This document shows, in pieces, positions 31,201 through 38,678 of a DNA stretch of 42,500 nt; position 1 is the first letter of the stretch, and every line of letters starts with the position of its first letter. The DNA lies in the NCBI RefSeq assembly GCF_001485435.1, contig NZ_BCMS01000001.1, forward strand, positions 3,202,501-3,245,000, read 5' to 3'. The notes beneath the pieces were generated by a model. That model was not told where the DNA came from and searched no databases. It was given only the letters and a program-made list of their open reading frames with translations. The translations under genes and the position numbers were made by a program. The DNA comes from Deinococcus grandis. Lineage in GTDB: Bacteria; Deinococcota; Deinococci; Deinococcales; Deinococcaceae.

Positions 31201-34200
31201 ATGTCGCACGTCCGTTCCCCCCTGCCCGCCCTGCTGTGCCTGACCGCCCTCCTGAGCGCCTGCGGCCGCGCCCCCGACTCCACGCCCGCCGCGGCCCCGC
31301 CCACGCTGGGCGCGCTGGACTACGGCACGAGCGCCCCTCCGGGCAGCAAGGGCGGCCCCACGAACACCAGCGGCGCGCTGCTGAGCCCCGCCTGGACGGC
31401 GAACGCCGCCGCGAAGGGCAAACCGCCCACCAACGAGTTCTGGTCGTCGATCATCTTCAAACGCAACGCCGGGAACGCGTACAGCGAGAACATGTTCGCC
31501 CATCCCCTCGCGCTGCACGCCGCGGCGGGCGGGCTGGAGGTCGGGTACCCCAAGGCCATGCAGATCGTGGGCGCACCGGGCCTGGAGAAGTACCAGTACC
31601 CCTTCGCGCCGGACTTCACGCTGGGCGTGTCGGGCCTGAACTCACCCGACACGAAGACCGACGACTGGGGCGACTGGACGACCACCGCCGCCTGGAGCGA
31701 CGGCACCCGCAGCCTGAAAGCCACCTTCGGGCACGGCCTGCCGTTCGTGTACGCCACGAAGACCGGCGGGAACGCGCAGGTGACGTTCATCGCCGCGCCG
31801 ACCGTCTGGTCGAACCAGGGCAACGTGCTGGGCGTCACCGTGAACGGCCACCACTACGGCGTGTTCGCCCCCACCGGCGCGACCTGGACGGTCAGTGGCA
31901 CGACCGCCACGAGCACGCTGGCCGGGAAGGACTACTACTCGGTGGCGGCGCTGCCGGACAACTCGGTCGCCACGCTGAACGACTTCAGGACGTACGCCTA
32001 CACCTTCGTGACGGGCAGTCAGGTCAGCTGGGCGTACAACGCCGCCACTGCCACCCTGACGAGCACGTACGCCCTGACCACCGCCGCGAAGGAGGGCGCG
32101 GCCAGCGGGTCGGTCATGGCGCTGTACCCGCACCAGTGGATGAATTCCGGCAGCGTGAACACCGCCTACACGTACGTGTCGCCGCGCGGGCAGATGAAGG
32201 TCGCCAGGGGGGTCAGCAGCTTCACGACCACCCAGAAGTTCCAGGGCGTCCTGCCGTACTTCCCGGACAACGGCGCGGCGAACACCCTGAACAAGACGCA
32301 ACTGGCGGCGTACGTGAACGAGGCGAACACCAGTGCCACCCTGAACCCCACCGGGGACTCGTACTGGGTGGGCAAGGGCCTGGGCAAACTGGCCGAACTG
32401 GTGCCGCTGGCGGGTCAGGTGGGGAACTCGGCGGCGCAGACGGCGTTCCTGGACGCCATCCAGCGCACCCTGCAGGACTGGCTGGACGGACAGGGCAGCA
32501 ACTACTTCGCGTACAACTCGGCGTGGGGCACCCTCATCGGCTACCCGCAGGGGTACGGCAGCGAGGAGGAACTGAACGACCACCACTTCCACTGGGGGTA
32601 CTTCATCAAGGCCGCCGCGACCCTCGCGCAGTACCGCCCGACCTGGGTGAGCGGCGCCACCCCGCAGGGCCGCACCTGGGGCGCGAGCATCAACGACCTG
32701 ATCATGGACGCCGCCAACCCGACGACCAACACGAGCCAGTTCCCGCGCATCCGGAATTTCGACCCGTACGCCGGGCATTCCTGGGCGGCCGGGCACGCGG
32801 GCTTCGCCGCCGGGAACAACCAGGAGTCCAGCAGCGAGGACATGAACTTCGCCGCCGCGCTGGTCAACTGGGGCGCACTGACCGGGAACAGCGCCGTGCG
32901 TGACCTGGGCATCTACCTGTACACCACCGAGACGACCGCCATCGAGCAGTACTGGTTCAACCAGACTGGCCAGGTGTTCCCCGCCGGGTTCGGCAAGCCC
33001 GCCGTGGGCATGGTGTGGGGGGACGGCGGCGCGTACTCCACGTGGTTCAGCGGGGAGAAGGAAGCCATCCAGGGCATCAACCTGCTGCCCATCACGGCGG
33101 CCAGCGCGTACCTGGGGCGTAACCCGGCGTACCTGAAGACGAACTACGACTTCCTGGGCCGCGAACCGAACAGCTGGAAGGACATCTTCTGGAGCACCTA
33201 CGCGTTCTATGACGCGGCGGGCGCCCTGGCGAAATTCGGCAGCGGGGCGTACACCCCGGAGGACGGCGAGACGAAGGCGCACACGTACCAGTACCTGCAC
33301 AGCCTGAACGCCATGGGTCAGGTGGACACGGGCGTCACGGCGGACATCCCGAACTACGCGGTGTTCAGGAAGGGCGCGGCCCGCACGTACGTGGCGTTCA
33401 ACCCCACGGTGGGCGCGATCACGGTGACGTTCTCGGACGGGAAGACCCTCAGCGTTCCGGCGCGGCAGGTGGTGTCCTCGCAGGGAGGCACCACCCCGCC
33501 GCCCACGTGCTCTGCGGACACGACCGCGCCCGGCGTGCCCGGCGCCCTGAGCGGCAGCGGCGTCACGAGCAGCAGCGTCACGCTGTCCTGGGGCGCGGCG
33601 AGCGACAACTGCGGCGTGAGCAGCTACGAGGTGTTCCAGAACGGCACGCTGAAGGCCACCGTGACCGGCACCAGTGCGGCCGTCAGCGGCCTGAATGCCA
33701 GCACCGCGTACACCTTCAGGGTGCGTGCCAGGGACGCCGCCGGGAACGTGGGCGCGTTCACGGGTGACCTGAGCGTCACGACGCAGGCGGCCAGTACCGC
33801 CGCGACCCTGCCGGGCACCGTGACGAGCAGTGGCGGCGCGATCGCCAACGGCACCAGCCGGGCGTTCCCGGTGAACGTCACGTCCGCCGGGACGTACCGC
33901 CTGTCCGTCACGAGCACCAGCAGCCTGAACAGCCGCCTGATCAACGTGGCCTTCAATGGAACGAACTACGACCTGGCGGTGGACGCGGGCAAGACGGTGA
34001 TCGCGGACTTCCCGAACGTCACGACCGGCGCGAAGAGCATCACGGTCACCGCCAAGAGCGACGGCGTGACCCTGGGCGCGATCAGCGGCGCGAACCTCAG
34101 CGCGCCCACCGATCCCTGCGCGGCGGACACGACCGCCCCCGGCACGCCCGGCACTCTGACCAGCCCCTCAAAGACGAGTTCCAGCGTGAACCTCACCTGG

Positions 34201-34704
34201 GGCGCGGCGAGCGACAACTGCGGCGTCGGCAGCTACGAGGTCTACCAGAACGGCACGCTGAAGACCACGGTGACCGGCACGAGCGCTGCAGTCAGCGGCC
34301 TGAGCGCGAACACCGCCTACACCTTCAAGGTGCGCGCCAGGGACAGCGCCGGGAACGTCGGCGCGTTCACGGGCGACCTGAGCGTCACCACGGCGAGCGG
34401 CGCGACCGCCGTGCCCGGCGTGGTGACCACGGGCGTCGGCGTGATCGCCAGCGGGGCCAGCCGCTCGTACGACCTGAGCCTGAGCGCGACCCGCAACGTG
34501 CGCCTGCTCATCACGAACGCCAGCAGCGCCAGCAGCAGCGCGTTCACCGTGACCTTCAACGGCACGAGCGTCCCGCTGTCCATCGGCGCCGGGCAGACGA
34601 TCCCCGTGGACTTCGCCGGGGTAGGCGCCGGGACGAAGACCGTGACCCTCACCGCGAACAGCGCCGGGGTGAACCTGGGCAAACTGGAAGCCACCACGTA
34701 CTGA
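31201..34704 (+). CDS. GH81 endo-beta-1,3-glucanase lipoprotein with two FN3 plus beta-domain modules
   Basis: A 1167-residue modular enzyme. The N-terminus is a lipoprotein signal (LTALLSAC, Cys at residue 20), so it is lipid-anchored. Residues about 35-765 are a GH81 domain: PTNEFWSS near the start, EELNDHHFHWGYF with Asp460, and GNNQESSSEDMN with candidate catalytic Glu542 and Glu546. The C-terminal part is a duplicated pair of modules: FN3 (about 775-862), a beta-sandwich possibly carbohydrate-binding (868-965), FN3 (975-1065), and a second beta-sandwich to the end. The FN3 copies share SDNCGV, QNGTLK and AGNVGAFTGDLSVTT. It should degrade laminarin, curdlan or fungal-wall beta-1,3-glucan. 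Strong GGAGG upstream of the ATG; a LacI-type site precedes it. Confidence 0.9.
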   Translation: MSHVRSPLPALLCLTALLSACGRAPDSTPAAAPPTLGALDYGTSAPPGSKGGPTNTSGALLSPAWTANAAAKGKPPTNEFWSSIIFKRNAGNAYSENMFAHPLALHAAAGGLEVGYPKAMQIVGAPGLEKYQYPFAPDFTLGVSGLNSPDTKTDDWGDWTTTAAWSDGTRSLKATFGHGLPFVYATKTGGNAQVTFIAAPTVWSNQGNVLGVTVNGHHYGVFAPTGATWTVSGTTATSTLAGKDYYSVAALPDNSVATLNDFRTYAYTFVTGSQVSWAYNAATATLTSTYALTTAAKEGAASGSVMALYPHQWMNSGSVNTAYTYVSPRGQMKVARGVSSFTTTQKFQGVLPYFPDNGAANTLNKTQLAAYVNEANTSATLNPTGDSYWVGKGLGKLAELVPLAGQVGNSAAQTAFLDAIQRTLQDWLDGQGSNYFAYNSAWGTLIGYPQGYGSEEELNDHHFHWGYFIKAAATLAQYRPTWVSGATPQGRTWGASINDLIMDAANPTTNTSQFPRIRNFDPYAGHSWAAGHAGFAAGNNQESSSEDMNFAAALVNWGALTGNSAVRDLGIYLYTTETTAIEQYWFNQTGQVFPAGFGKPAVGMVWGDGGAYSTWFSGEKEAIQGINLLPITAASAYLGRNPAYLKTNYDFLGREPNSWKDIFWSTYAFYDAAGALAKFGSGAYTPEDGETKAHTYQYLHSLNAMGQVDTGVTADIPNYAVFRKGAARTYVAFNPTVGAITVTFSDGKTLSVPARQVVSSQGGTTPPPTCSADTTAPGVPGALSGSGVTSSSVTLSWGAASDNCGVSSYEVFQNGTLKATVTGTSAAVSGLNASTAYTFRVRARDAAGNVGAFTGDLSVTTQAASTAATLPGTVTSSGGAIANGTSRAFPVNVTSAGTYRLSVTSTSSLNSRLINVAFNGTNYDLAVDAGKTVIADFPNVTTGAKSITVTAKSDGVTLGAISGANLSAPTDPCAADTTAPGTPGTLTSPSKTSSSVNLTWGAASDNCGVGSYEVYQNGTLKTTVTGTSAAVSGLSANTAYTFKVRARDSAGNVGAFTGDLSVTTASGATAVPGVVTTGVGVIASGASRSYDLSLSATRNVRLLITNASSASSSAFTVTFNGTSVPLSIGAGQTIPVDFAGVGAGTKTVTLTANSAGVNLGKLEATTY

Positions 34705-34714
34705 CAGCAGAGTT

Positions 34715-34747
34715 CAGAGGTATTGCGGGTGTCCCTCGATACCTCTG
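34715..34747 (+). terminator. Hairpin after the GH81 gene, cut short by the IS
   Basis: CAGAGGTAT (34715-34723) pairs with ATACCTCTG (34739-34747), with an inner GGG/CCC. The IS target duplication TGA (34746-34748) overlaps its last bases; any following T-run would now lie beyond the IS. Confidence 0.55.
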
Positions 34748-34764
34748 AGAGGCTGTCTGGAAAG

Positions 34765-35247
34765 TCATTTTCGAGCTGGTGACGGCTGTTCACCAGCGAA
34801 CGCCGCGAGTCTGCGAATCATAAGCCGAACAAACGACACAACGATGAACGCCGCCGTTGTACTCGGCAGCAGGTCATACTCCCGGTTCAAGCGACGATCA
34901 AACGACAACCACGCGAAGCTCCGCTCCACCACCCACCGCTTGCGCAGCACCTTGAACGTCCGATACCCCCTGAACGTCTTGATCTGTTCCTCCGTCAATT
35001 CCTGTCCCACAGGCAGCCAATACCTTCGGGTGTTGGCATCCGCACGCCGTACCACTTCCACGCTGAACCCCAGAGTGGTCTTCACCCACGCCTCCCACGG
35101 CCCGGCATACCCTCCATCCACGAACAGATGGAGTGACCACTGCGGCTGCGACAGGTGCACCTGTCGCAGCAACACCTTCCCACCCTCGCGGTCGCTGATG
35201 TTCGCTGCCGTGACGGTGACACCCAGCAACAACCCCTGCGTATCCAC
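34765..35247 (-). CDS. IS5-family transposase, C-terminal frame (orfB)
   Basis: This 160-residue frame holds the second and third catalytic regions: LFVDGGYAGPWEAW (Asp) and KRWVVERSFAWL (Glu) with NREYD downstream, the DDE signature of IS4/IS5-type transposases. It is not expected to be started independently: upstream sequence in this phase continues as YDGGKKINGRKHHLIV, the normal family sequence, joining to orfA by a -1 shift at the A5G6 run. GTG 35247 is just the first start-like codon. Confidence 0.85.
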   Translation of the reverse strand: MDTQGLLLGVTVTAANISDREGGKVLLRQVHLSQPQWSLHLFVDGGYAGPWEAWVKTTLGFSVEVVRRADANTRRYWLPVGQELTEEQIKTFRGYRTFKVLRKRWVVERSFAWLSFDRRLNREYDLLPSTTAAFIVVSFVRLMIRRLAAFAGEQPSPARK

Positions 35248-35249
35248 GA

Positions 35250-35654
35250 TCAGGTGATGCTTTCGTCCGTTGATCTTCTTGCCCCCGTCGTACCCTCTGA
35301 CCCCCCTTTTTGGGAGGTCCTCACACTTCGGGAATCCACGACGCCCGCCGTTGGGCGGGCGTTGCGGCCCATGGCCGTTCGAGTCTGGGTGCGCAGCGCG
35401 TCATTGACGCGCAGCCAGACGCCATCGAGCTTCCACTGCCGGAAGTAGCTGTACACCGTCTTCCAGTGCGGAAAATCGGCAGGCAACATGCGCCAGGACA
35501 CGCCGCCACGTGTGATGTAGAAGATGGCATCAACGACATCCCGGCGATGGATGCGTGCTGGACGTCCGCCTGGTTGAGGCGCGGGAATCAGTGGGCAGAG
35601 GATGGCCCATTCAGCGTCACTGGTATCGCTGGGGTAGTGTCGGTGCCGAGTCAT
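35250..35654 (-). CDS. IS5-family transposase, N-terminal frame (orfA)
   Basis: This 134-residue frame starts MTRHRHYPSDTSDAEWA, the usual start of IS427-group proteins, carries the DUF4096-type N-terminal domain (VVDAIFYITRGGVSWRMLP) and reaches the first catalytic Asp in GVVDSRSV. After QKGGSEG it departs from the family sequence and stops. The minus-strand run AAAAAGGGGGG (35311-35301) is placed just before the departure, so a programmed -1 frameshift or transcript slippage would make the full transposase. Confidence 0.87.
   Translation of the reverse strand: MTRHRHYPSDTSDAEWAILCPLIPAPQPGGRPARIHRRDVVDAIFYITRGGVSWRMLPADFPHWKTVYSYFRQWKLDGVWLRVNDALRTQTRTAMGRNARPTAGVVDSRSVRTSQKGGSEGTTGARRSTDESIT
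35301..35311 (-). promoter_or_regulatory. Slippery A5G6 run, probable -1 frameshift site
   Basis: Read on the minus strand as CAA AAA GGG GGG. A -1 shift here converts the orfA phase into the phase encoding YDGGKKINGRKHHL, restoring the continuous transposase sequence. Confidence 0.7.
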
Positions 35655-35711
35655 AAAAAACAGTACGCTGTTTTCGACACCACTCCCTCAACCCTCTTTC
35701 CAGACAGCCTC

Positions 35712-35849
35712 TGATACGGATTCCGTTTATTTCGTTGACAGATCGGAACGCCACCGATCTGCCAACTCCACGTCCGGAATCCGTTTCTCTCCCACTCGCT
35801 CCGCTCCGATTGAACGGCTTTGTAAGCCATGCAATCGGAGTCCGTATGA
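35712..35849. mobile_element. MITE copy C with TGA target duplication, abutted by the IS
   Basis: A 132-bp core (35715-35846) starts TACGGATTCCG and ends CGGAGTCCGTA, flanked by TGA (35712-35714) and TGA (35847-35849). Stem 1 is TTGACAGATCGG/CCGATCTGCCAA. Stem 2 has diverged to GGCTT-TGT-AAGCC with outer GATTG/CAATC, retaining pairing. It is the most diverged of the three copies and the only one not at a visible gene stop; the IS insertion used its left TGA. Confidence 0.78.
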
Positions 35850-35948
35850 ATCGAGCGAAGCGAGCACCTGAGGAAAACAGCGGTTGGAAGTGGAGTTGGA
35901 GGGCGTGCTGTTGGCCCTTTAATGAAACTGAAAACCGCTGTGAATGAC
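35850..35948. other. Non-coding gap with a 9-bp inverted repeat
   Basis: ACAGCGGTT (35877-35885) and AACCGCTGT (35933-35941) are inverted arms 47 bases apart. No gene is seen. It may be debris of an older insertion. Confidence 0.4.
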
Positions 35949-35999
35949 ATACGGACCGCCCCGCCCTCACGGAATCAGGAGGGGCGGGGCGGTCTGTAT
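35949..35999. terminator. Long GC-rich hairpin terminator of the SDR gene
   Basis: ATACGGACCGCCCCGCCC (35949-35966) pairs with GGGCGGGGCGGTCTGTAT (35982-35999), 17 of 18 positions. It lies just past the 3' end of the minus-strand SDR gene. Confidence 0.65.
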
Positions 36000-36013
36000 G
36001 GCTCAGCGCGGGC

Positions 36014-36835
36014 TCAGTGCTGGCCCTGGATGCGGCGGATCAGCGGGGGCAGGACGCGCCGGGGCAGCAGGCGGGGCAGCAGCGTCTGGAGGCGGTTGAC
36101 GGTCCCGATGACGTGCACGGCCTCGCCGCGCAGCATGGCGGTCACGGCCTGCGCGGCGACCTCGCGGGCGGGGAGGATCGCGGCGCGGGTCAGGCGGTCG
36201 CGCAGCAGGCGGCTGCCGCCCATGTTCGCGGCGGCCTGGAAGCCGGTCTCGACGGGGCCGGGGCAGGCGGCGGTGACGCTGACGCCGGTGCCGCGCAGTT
36301 CCTCGTGCAGGGCCTCGCTGAAGCTCAGGACGTAGGCCTTGGTGGCGTAGTACACGGCCATCAGCGGCCCCGGGAGGAACGCGGCGGTGCTGGCGATGTT
36401 CAGCACGCGGCCCCGGCCCCGGGCGCGCATGCCGCTCAGGTACGCGTGGGTGAGTTCGGTCAGGTCGGTGATGTTCACCTGGATCATGTCGAGCTGCTTC
36501 TGGACGTCCAGTTCGCTGAATTCGCCGTAGTCGGCGAAGCCTGCGTTGTTCACGAGGATGTCCACGTTCAGGTTCAGGGCCTGGGTGCGCTTCAGGAGGT
36601 CGTGGGCGGCGTGGGGCCGGGTGAGGTCCTGCGGGAGGACGTGGACCTGCACGCTGTGCCGGGCGCGGAGGGTGTCGGCCAGGGCGTTCAGCGGTCCCTC
36701 GCTGCGGGCGACGAGGATCAGGTGGCTGCCGCGCGCGGCGAGTGCCATGGCGATCTGTTCGCCGATGCCGCTGCTGGCGCCGGTGATCAGCGCGGTGCTG
36801 GGGGCAGGCCGGTTCTTGGGGGCGGGCTGGGTCAT
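36014..36835 (-). CDS. Classical short-chain dehydrogenase, TetR-controlled
   Basis: A 273-residue SDR with textbook motifs: TGASSGIGEQIA (about residues 18-29), LVARSEGPL (NADP-type arginine), NNAGFADYG, the catalytic Ser in NIASTAAFLPG and YYATKAYVLSFSEAL. The C-terminal basic region (LLPRLLPRRVLPPLIRR) is a possible membrane-peripheral helix as in DltE-like SDRs. The substrate is unknown. It starts at ATG 36835 after GAGGAG and has a near-consensus promoter, TTGACA-17-TAATCT (minus strand). The divergent tetR gene and shared operator motif imply ligand-dependent repression. Confidence 0.9.
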   Translation of the reverse strand: MTQPAPKNRPAPSTALITGASSGIGEQIAMALAARGSHLILVARSEGPLNALADTLRARHSVQVHVLPQDLTRPHAAHDLLKRTQALNLNVDILVNNAGFADYGEFSELDVQKQLDMIQVNITDLTELTHAYLSGMRARGRGRVLNIASTAAFLPGPLMAVYYATKAYVLSFSEALHEELRGTGVSVTAACPGPVETGFQAAANMGGSRLLRDRLTRAAILPAREVAAQAVTAMLRGEAVHVIGTVNRLQTLLPRLLPRRVLPPLIRRIQGQH

Positions 36836-36879
36836 GGGGGCTCCTCTGGCGGAACGCCTAAGCGACCGCCGGTAAGTAG

Positions 36880-36908
36880 AGATTAGTTACCCATGGTCAG
36901 TCTGTCAA
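36880..36908 (-). promoter_or_regulatory. SDR promoter with TetR-type operator in the spacer
   Basis: On the minus strand TTGACA (36908-36903), 17 bases, TAATCT (36885-36880). The 13-base site TTACCCATGGTCA (36887-36899, plus strand) fills the spacer and matches, at 10 of 13 positions, the site at the tetR start. Confidence 0.65.
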
Positions 36909-36956
36909 GAGTCAACAGGCGTAATCTCCCGCGAACACCCACGGCAGGCCTTCGGT

Positions 36957-36975
36957 TATAATTAACCTATGGTTA
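36957..36975 (+). promoter_or_regulatory. tetR leaderless promoter and operator
   Basis: TATAAT (36957-36962) is six bases before ATG 36969. The perfect dyad TAACC-TAT-GGTTA (36963-36975) covers the transcription and translation start, so binding would block both. Confidence 0.65.
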
Positions 36976-37625
36976 CCCAAGTGCGCGCCCGCAGCGACGT
37001 TGCAAAGCAGGAACGCCGCGCGCAGATCCTCACTGCCACCCGAACCCTGTGGCACACCCACCGCTACCCCGACCTCACCCTGAACGCCATCGCCGAACAG
37101 GTCCACCTCACCAAGGCCGCCCTGTTCGCGTACTTCCCCAGCAAGGAAGACCTGTTCCTCAGCCTGTACGAGACCCTGCTCGACGAGTTCTTCCACGACC
37201 TGAACCGCCACCTCGACCTGGGCGGCACCCACACCCCCGCCACGCTGGCCCGCACCCTGGGCAGCCTCACCCTGGCCCATCCGGACCTCGCCCGGCTGAT
37301 CCCGCTCCTGGCGGGCATCCTGGAACACAACATCAGCGCCGAACGCGCCCACGCCCACAAGACCCGCGTCGCGGCGCACCTGAACGCCACCGCGCCCCGG
37401 CTCCAGCGCGCGCTGCCTGGGCTGCGCGGCGACGCCCCCGCCCGCCTGCTGACGTACACCCAGGCGCTCATCGCGGGCCTGCAACCCATGAGCGACCCCT
37501 CGCCCGCCGTGCGCGAGGCCCTGCGCGACTCCCCGCTGGGCGCGCTGCACCTCAGCCTGGACACCGCGCTGCCCGACGCCCTGACCGCCCTGATCACCGG
37601 CCTGACCACCGCACCGGAGGCATAA
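36969..37625 (+). CDS. TetR-family transcriptional regulator
   Basis: A 218-residue TetR repressor. The N-terminal HTH is at residues about 15-60 (RRAQILTATRTLWHTHRYPDLTLNAIAEQVHLTKAALFAYFPSKEDLF), with the family-typical YFPSKEDLF end. The C-terminal ligand domain is all helical, with a His-rich stretch near AHAHKTRVAAHLN. It is divergent from the SDR gene, and matching 13-bp sites occur in both promoters, so it likely represses both genes until an unknown ligand binds. The start codon is within its own operator. ATG 36969. Confidence 0.92.
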   Translation: MVTQVRARSDVAKQERRAQILTATRTLWHTHRYPDLTLNAIAEQVHLTKAALFAYFPSKEDLFLSLYETLLDEFFHDLNRHLDLGGTHTPATLARTLGSLTLAHPDLARLIPLLAGILEHNISAERAHAHKTRVAAHLNATAPRLQRALPGLRGDAPARLLTYTQALIAGLQPMSDPSPAVREALRDSPLGALHLSLDTALPDALTALITGLTTAPEA

Positions 37626-37629
37626 AACA

Positions 37630-37649
37630 GGGAGGGGCCCACACCTCCC
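37630..37649. terminator. Hairpin between tetR and galE
   Basis: GGGAGG (37630-37635) pairs with CCTCCC (37644-37649); a T-rich stretch lies about 20 bases on. It is placed between convergent stops. Confidence 0.5.
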
Positions 37650-37665
37650 CCTGACCTCTTTCAGT

Positions 37666-38658
37666 TCATTTTTTGAAGTCGTGTGGGTGACCCTTGTGCC
37701 AGTTCCAGGCGGTCTGCACGATGTCCTTGAGGTCCGTGAACTGCGGCTTGAAGCCGAGTTCCTCGCGGATGCGGGTGGCGTCCGCCACGAGGCGGGGCGG
37801 GTCCCCGGCGCGGCGGGGGGCGAGTTCGCGGTTCAGGGGCGTGCCGACGACCTCGTCCACGGTGTCGAGCACCTCCTTGACGCTGAAGCCGTGGCCCAGG
37901 CCCACGTTGAAGGTGCCGTCACGGCGCTGCCCACTCAGCAGGGCCTCCACGGCGAGGACGTGCGCATCGGCGAGGTCCTGCACGTGCACGTAGTCGCGGA
38001 TGCAGGTGCCGTCGGGGGTGGGGTAGTCGTCGCCGAAGATCAGCATCTTCTCGCGCTGGCCCAGGGCGGTCAGGGCGGCCATCTCGATCAGGTGGCTCTT
38101 GCCCGCGTGCGCCTCGCCGATGTCACCCTCGGGCGCGGCGCCGCACACGTTGAAGTACCGCAGCACCGTGTACGGCAGGCCGTGCGCCGTGTGGAAGGCG
38201 TGGATCATGTGCTCGGTCATGAGTTTCGTCTCGCCGTACACGCTCTCGGGCTGCATGGCGGCGTTCTCGGGGATGGGCACGAGGTCGGTGGTGCCGTACA
38301 CGGCGGCCGTGGAGGAGAACACCAGCGGGATCTTGCGGGTCTCCACGATGCCCTGCAGCAGGTTCAGGCTGCCGACGACGTTGTTGCGGTAGTAGCGGGC
38401 CGGGGCGCGCATACTCTCCCCCACCTCGATCAGCGCGGCGAAGTGGATGACGGCGTCGGGCTGGTGGGCGTTCAGCGCCGCGCGCACGGCGTCCGCGTCC
38501 AGCAGGTCGCCGCGCACCAGGGGCACGTCGGCGGGCAGGGCCTCGGCGTGCCCGCTGGACAGGTTGTCGAACACGACGACCTCATGCCCGGCGCGGCGCA
38601 GCTGCCGCACCGTGTGAGACCCGATGTACCCCGCGCCGCCCACGACCAGAATCTTCAT
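37666..38658 (-). CDS. galE: UDP-glucose 4-epimerase
   Basis: A 330-residue extended SDR: NAD motif GGAGYIGSHTVRQL (residues 7-20), DNLSSGH, the catalytic Ser-Thr in FSSTAAVYG (about 114-122) and SVYGETK with Tyr and Lys, RYFNVCGA, and the substrate loop PTPDGTCIRDYVHVQDLADAH. It interconverts UDP-glucose and UDP-galactose for galactose use and envelope glycans. Length and motifs agree with bona fide GalE. ATG 38658 is seven bases after TACGCT (minus strand, 38671-38666). A LacI-type gene ends 20 bases upstream on the same strand, but galE has its own promoter signature, so co-transcription is uncertain. Confidence 0.93.
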   Translation of the reverse strand: MKILVVGGAGYIGSHTVRQLRRAGHEVVVFDNLSSGHAEALPADVPLVRGDLLDADAVRAALNAHQPDAVIHFAALIEVGESMRAPARYYRNNVVGSLNLLQGIVETRKIPLVFSSTAAVYGTTDLVPIPENAAMQPESVYGETKLMTEHMIHAFHTAHGLPYTVLRYFNVCGAAPEGDIGEAHAGKSHLIEMAALTALGQREKMLIFGDDYPTPDGTCIRDYVHVQDLADAHVLAVEALLSGQRRDGTFNVGLGHGFSVKEVLDTVDEVVGTPLNRELAPRRAGDPPRLVADATRIREELGFKPQFTDLKDIVQTAWNWHKGHPHDFKK

Positions 38659-38678
38659 GGGCGCCAGCGTAGCGCGCT

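Larger units (their letters stand above)
34749..35711 (-). mobile_element. IS5-family insertion sequence (IS427/IS1031-like), complete
   Basis: The 963-bp element has perfect 16-bp terminal inverted repeats GAGGCTGTCTGGAAAG (34749-34764) and CTTTCCAGACAGCCTC (35696-35711), and a 3-bp target duplication TGA (34746-34748 and 35712-35714). The transposase is split in two overlapping phases on the minus strand. Intact ends and duplication indicate a recent and potentially active insertion. Its right duplication is also the left flank of MITE C. Confidence 0.92.

Noticed and set aside
34749..35711. The local IS as parent of the 132-bp MITE
   Set aside because: Their terminal repeats differ (GAGGCTGTCTGG versus TACGGAYTCCG); only the 3-bp target type is shared.
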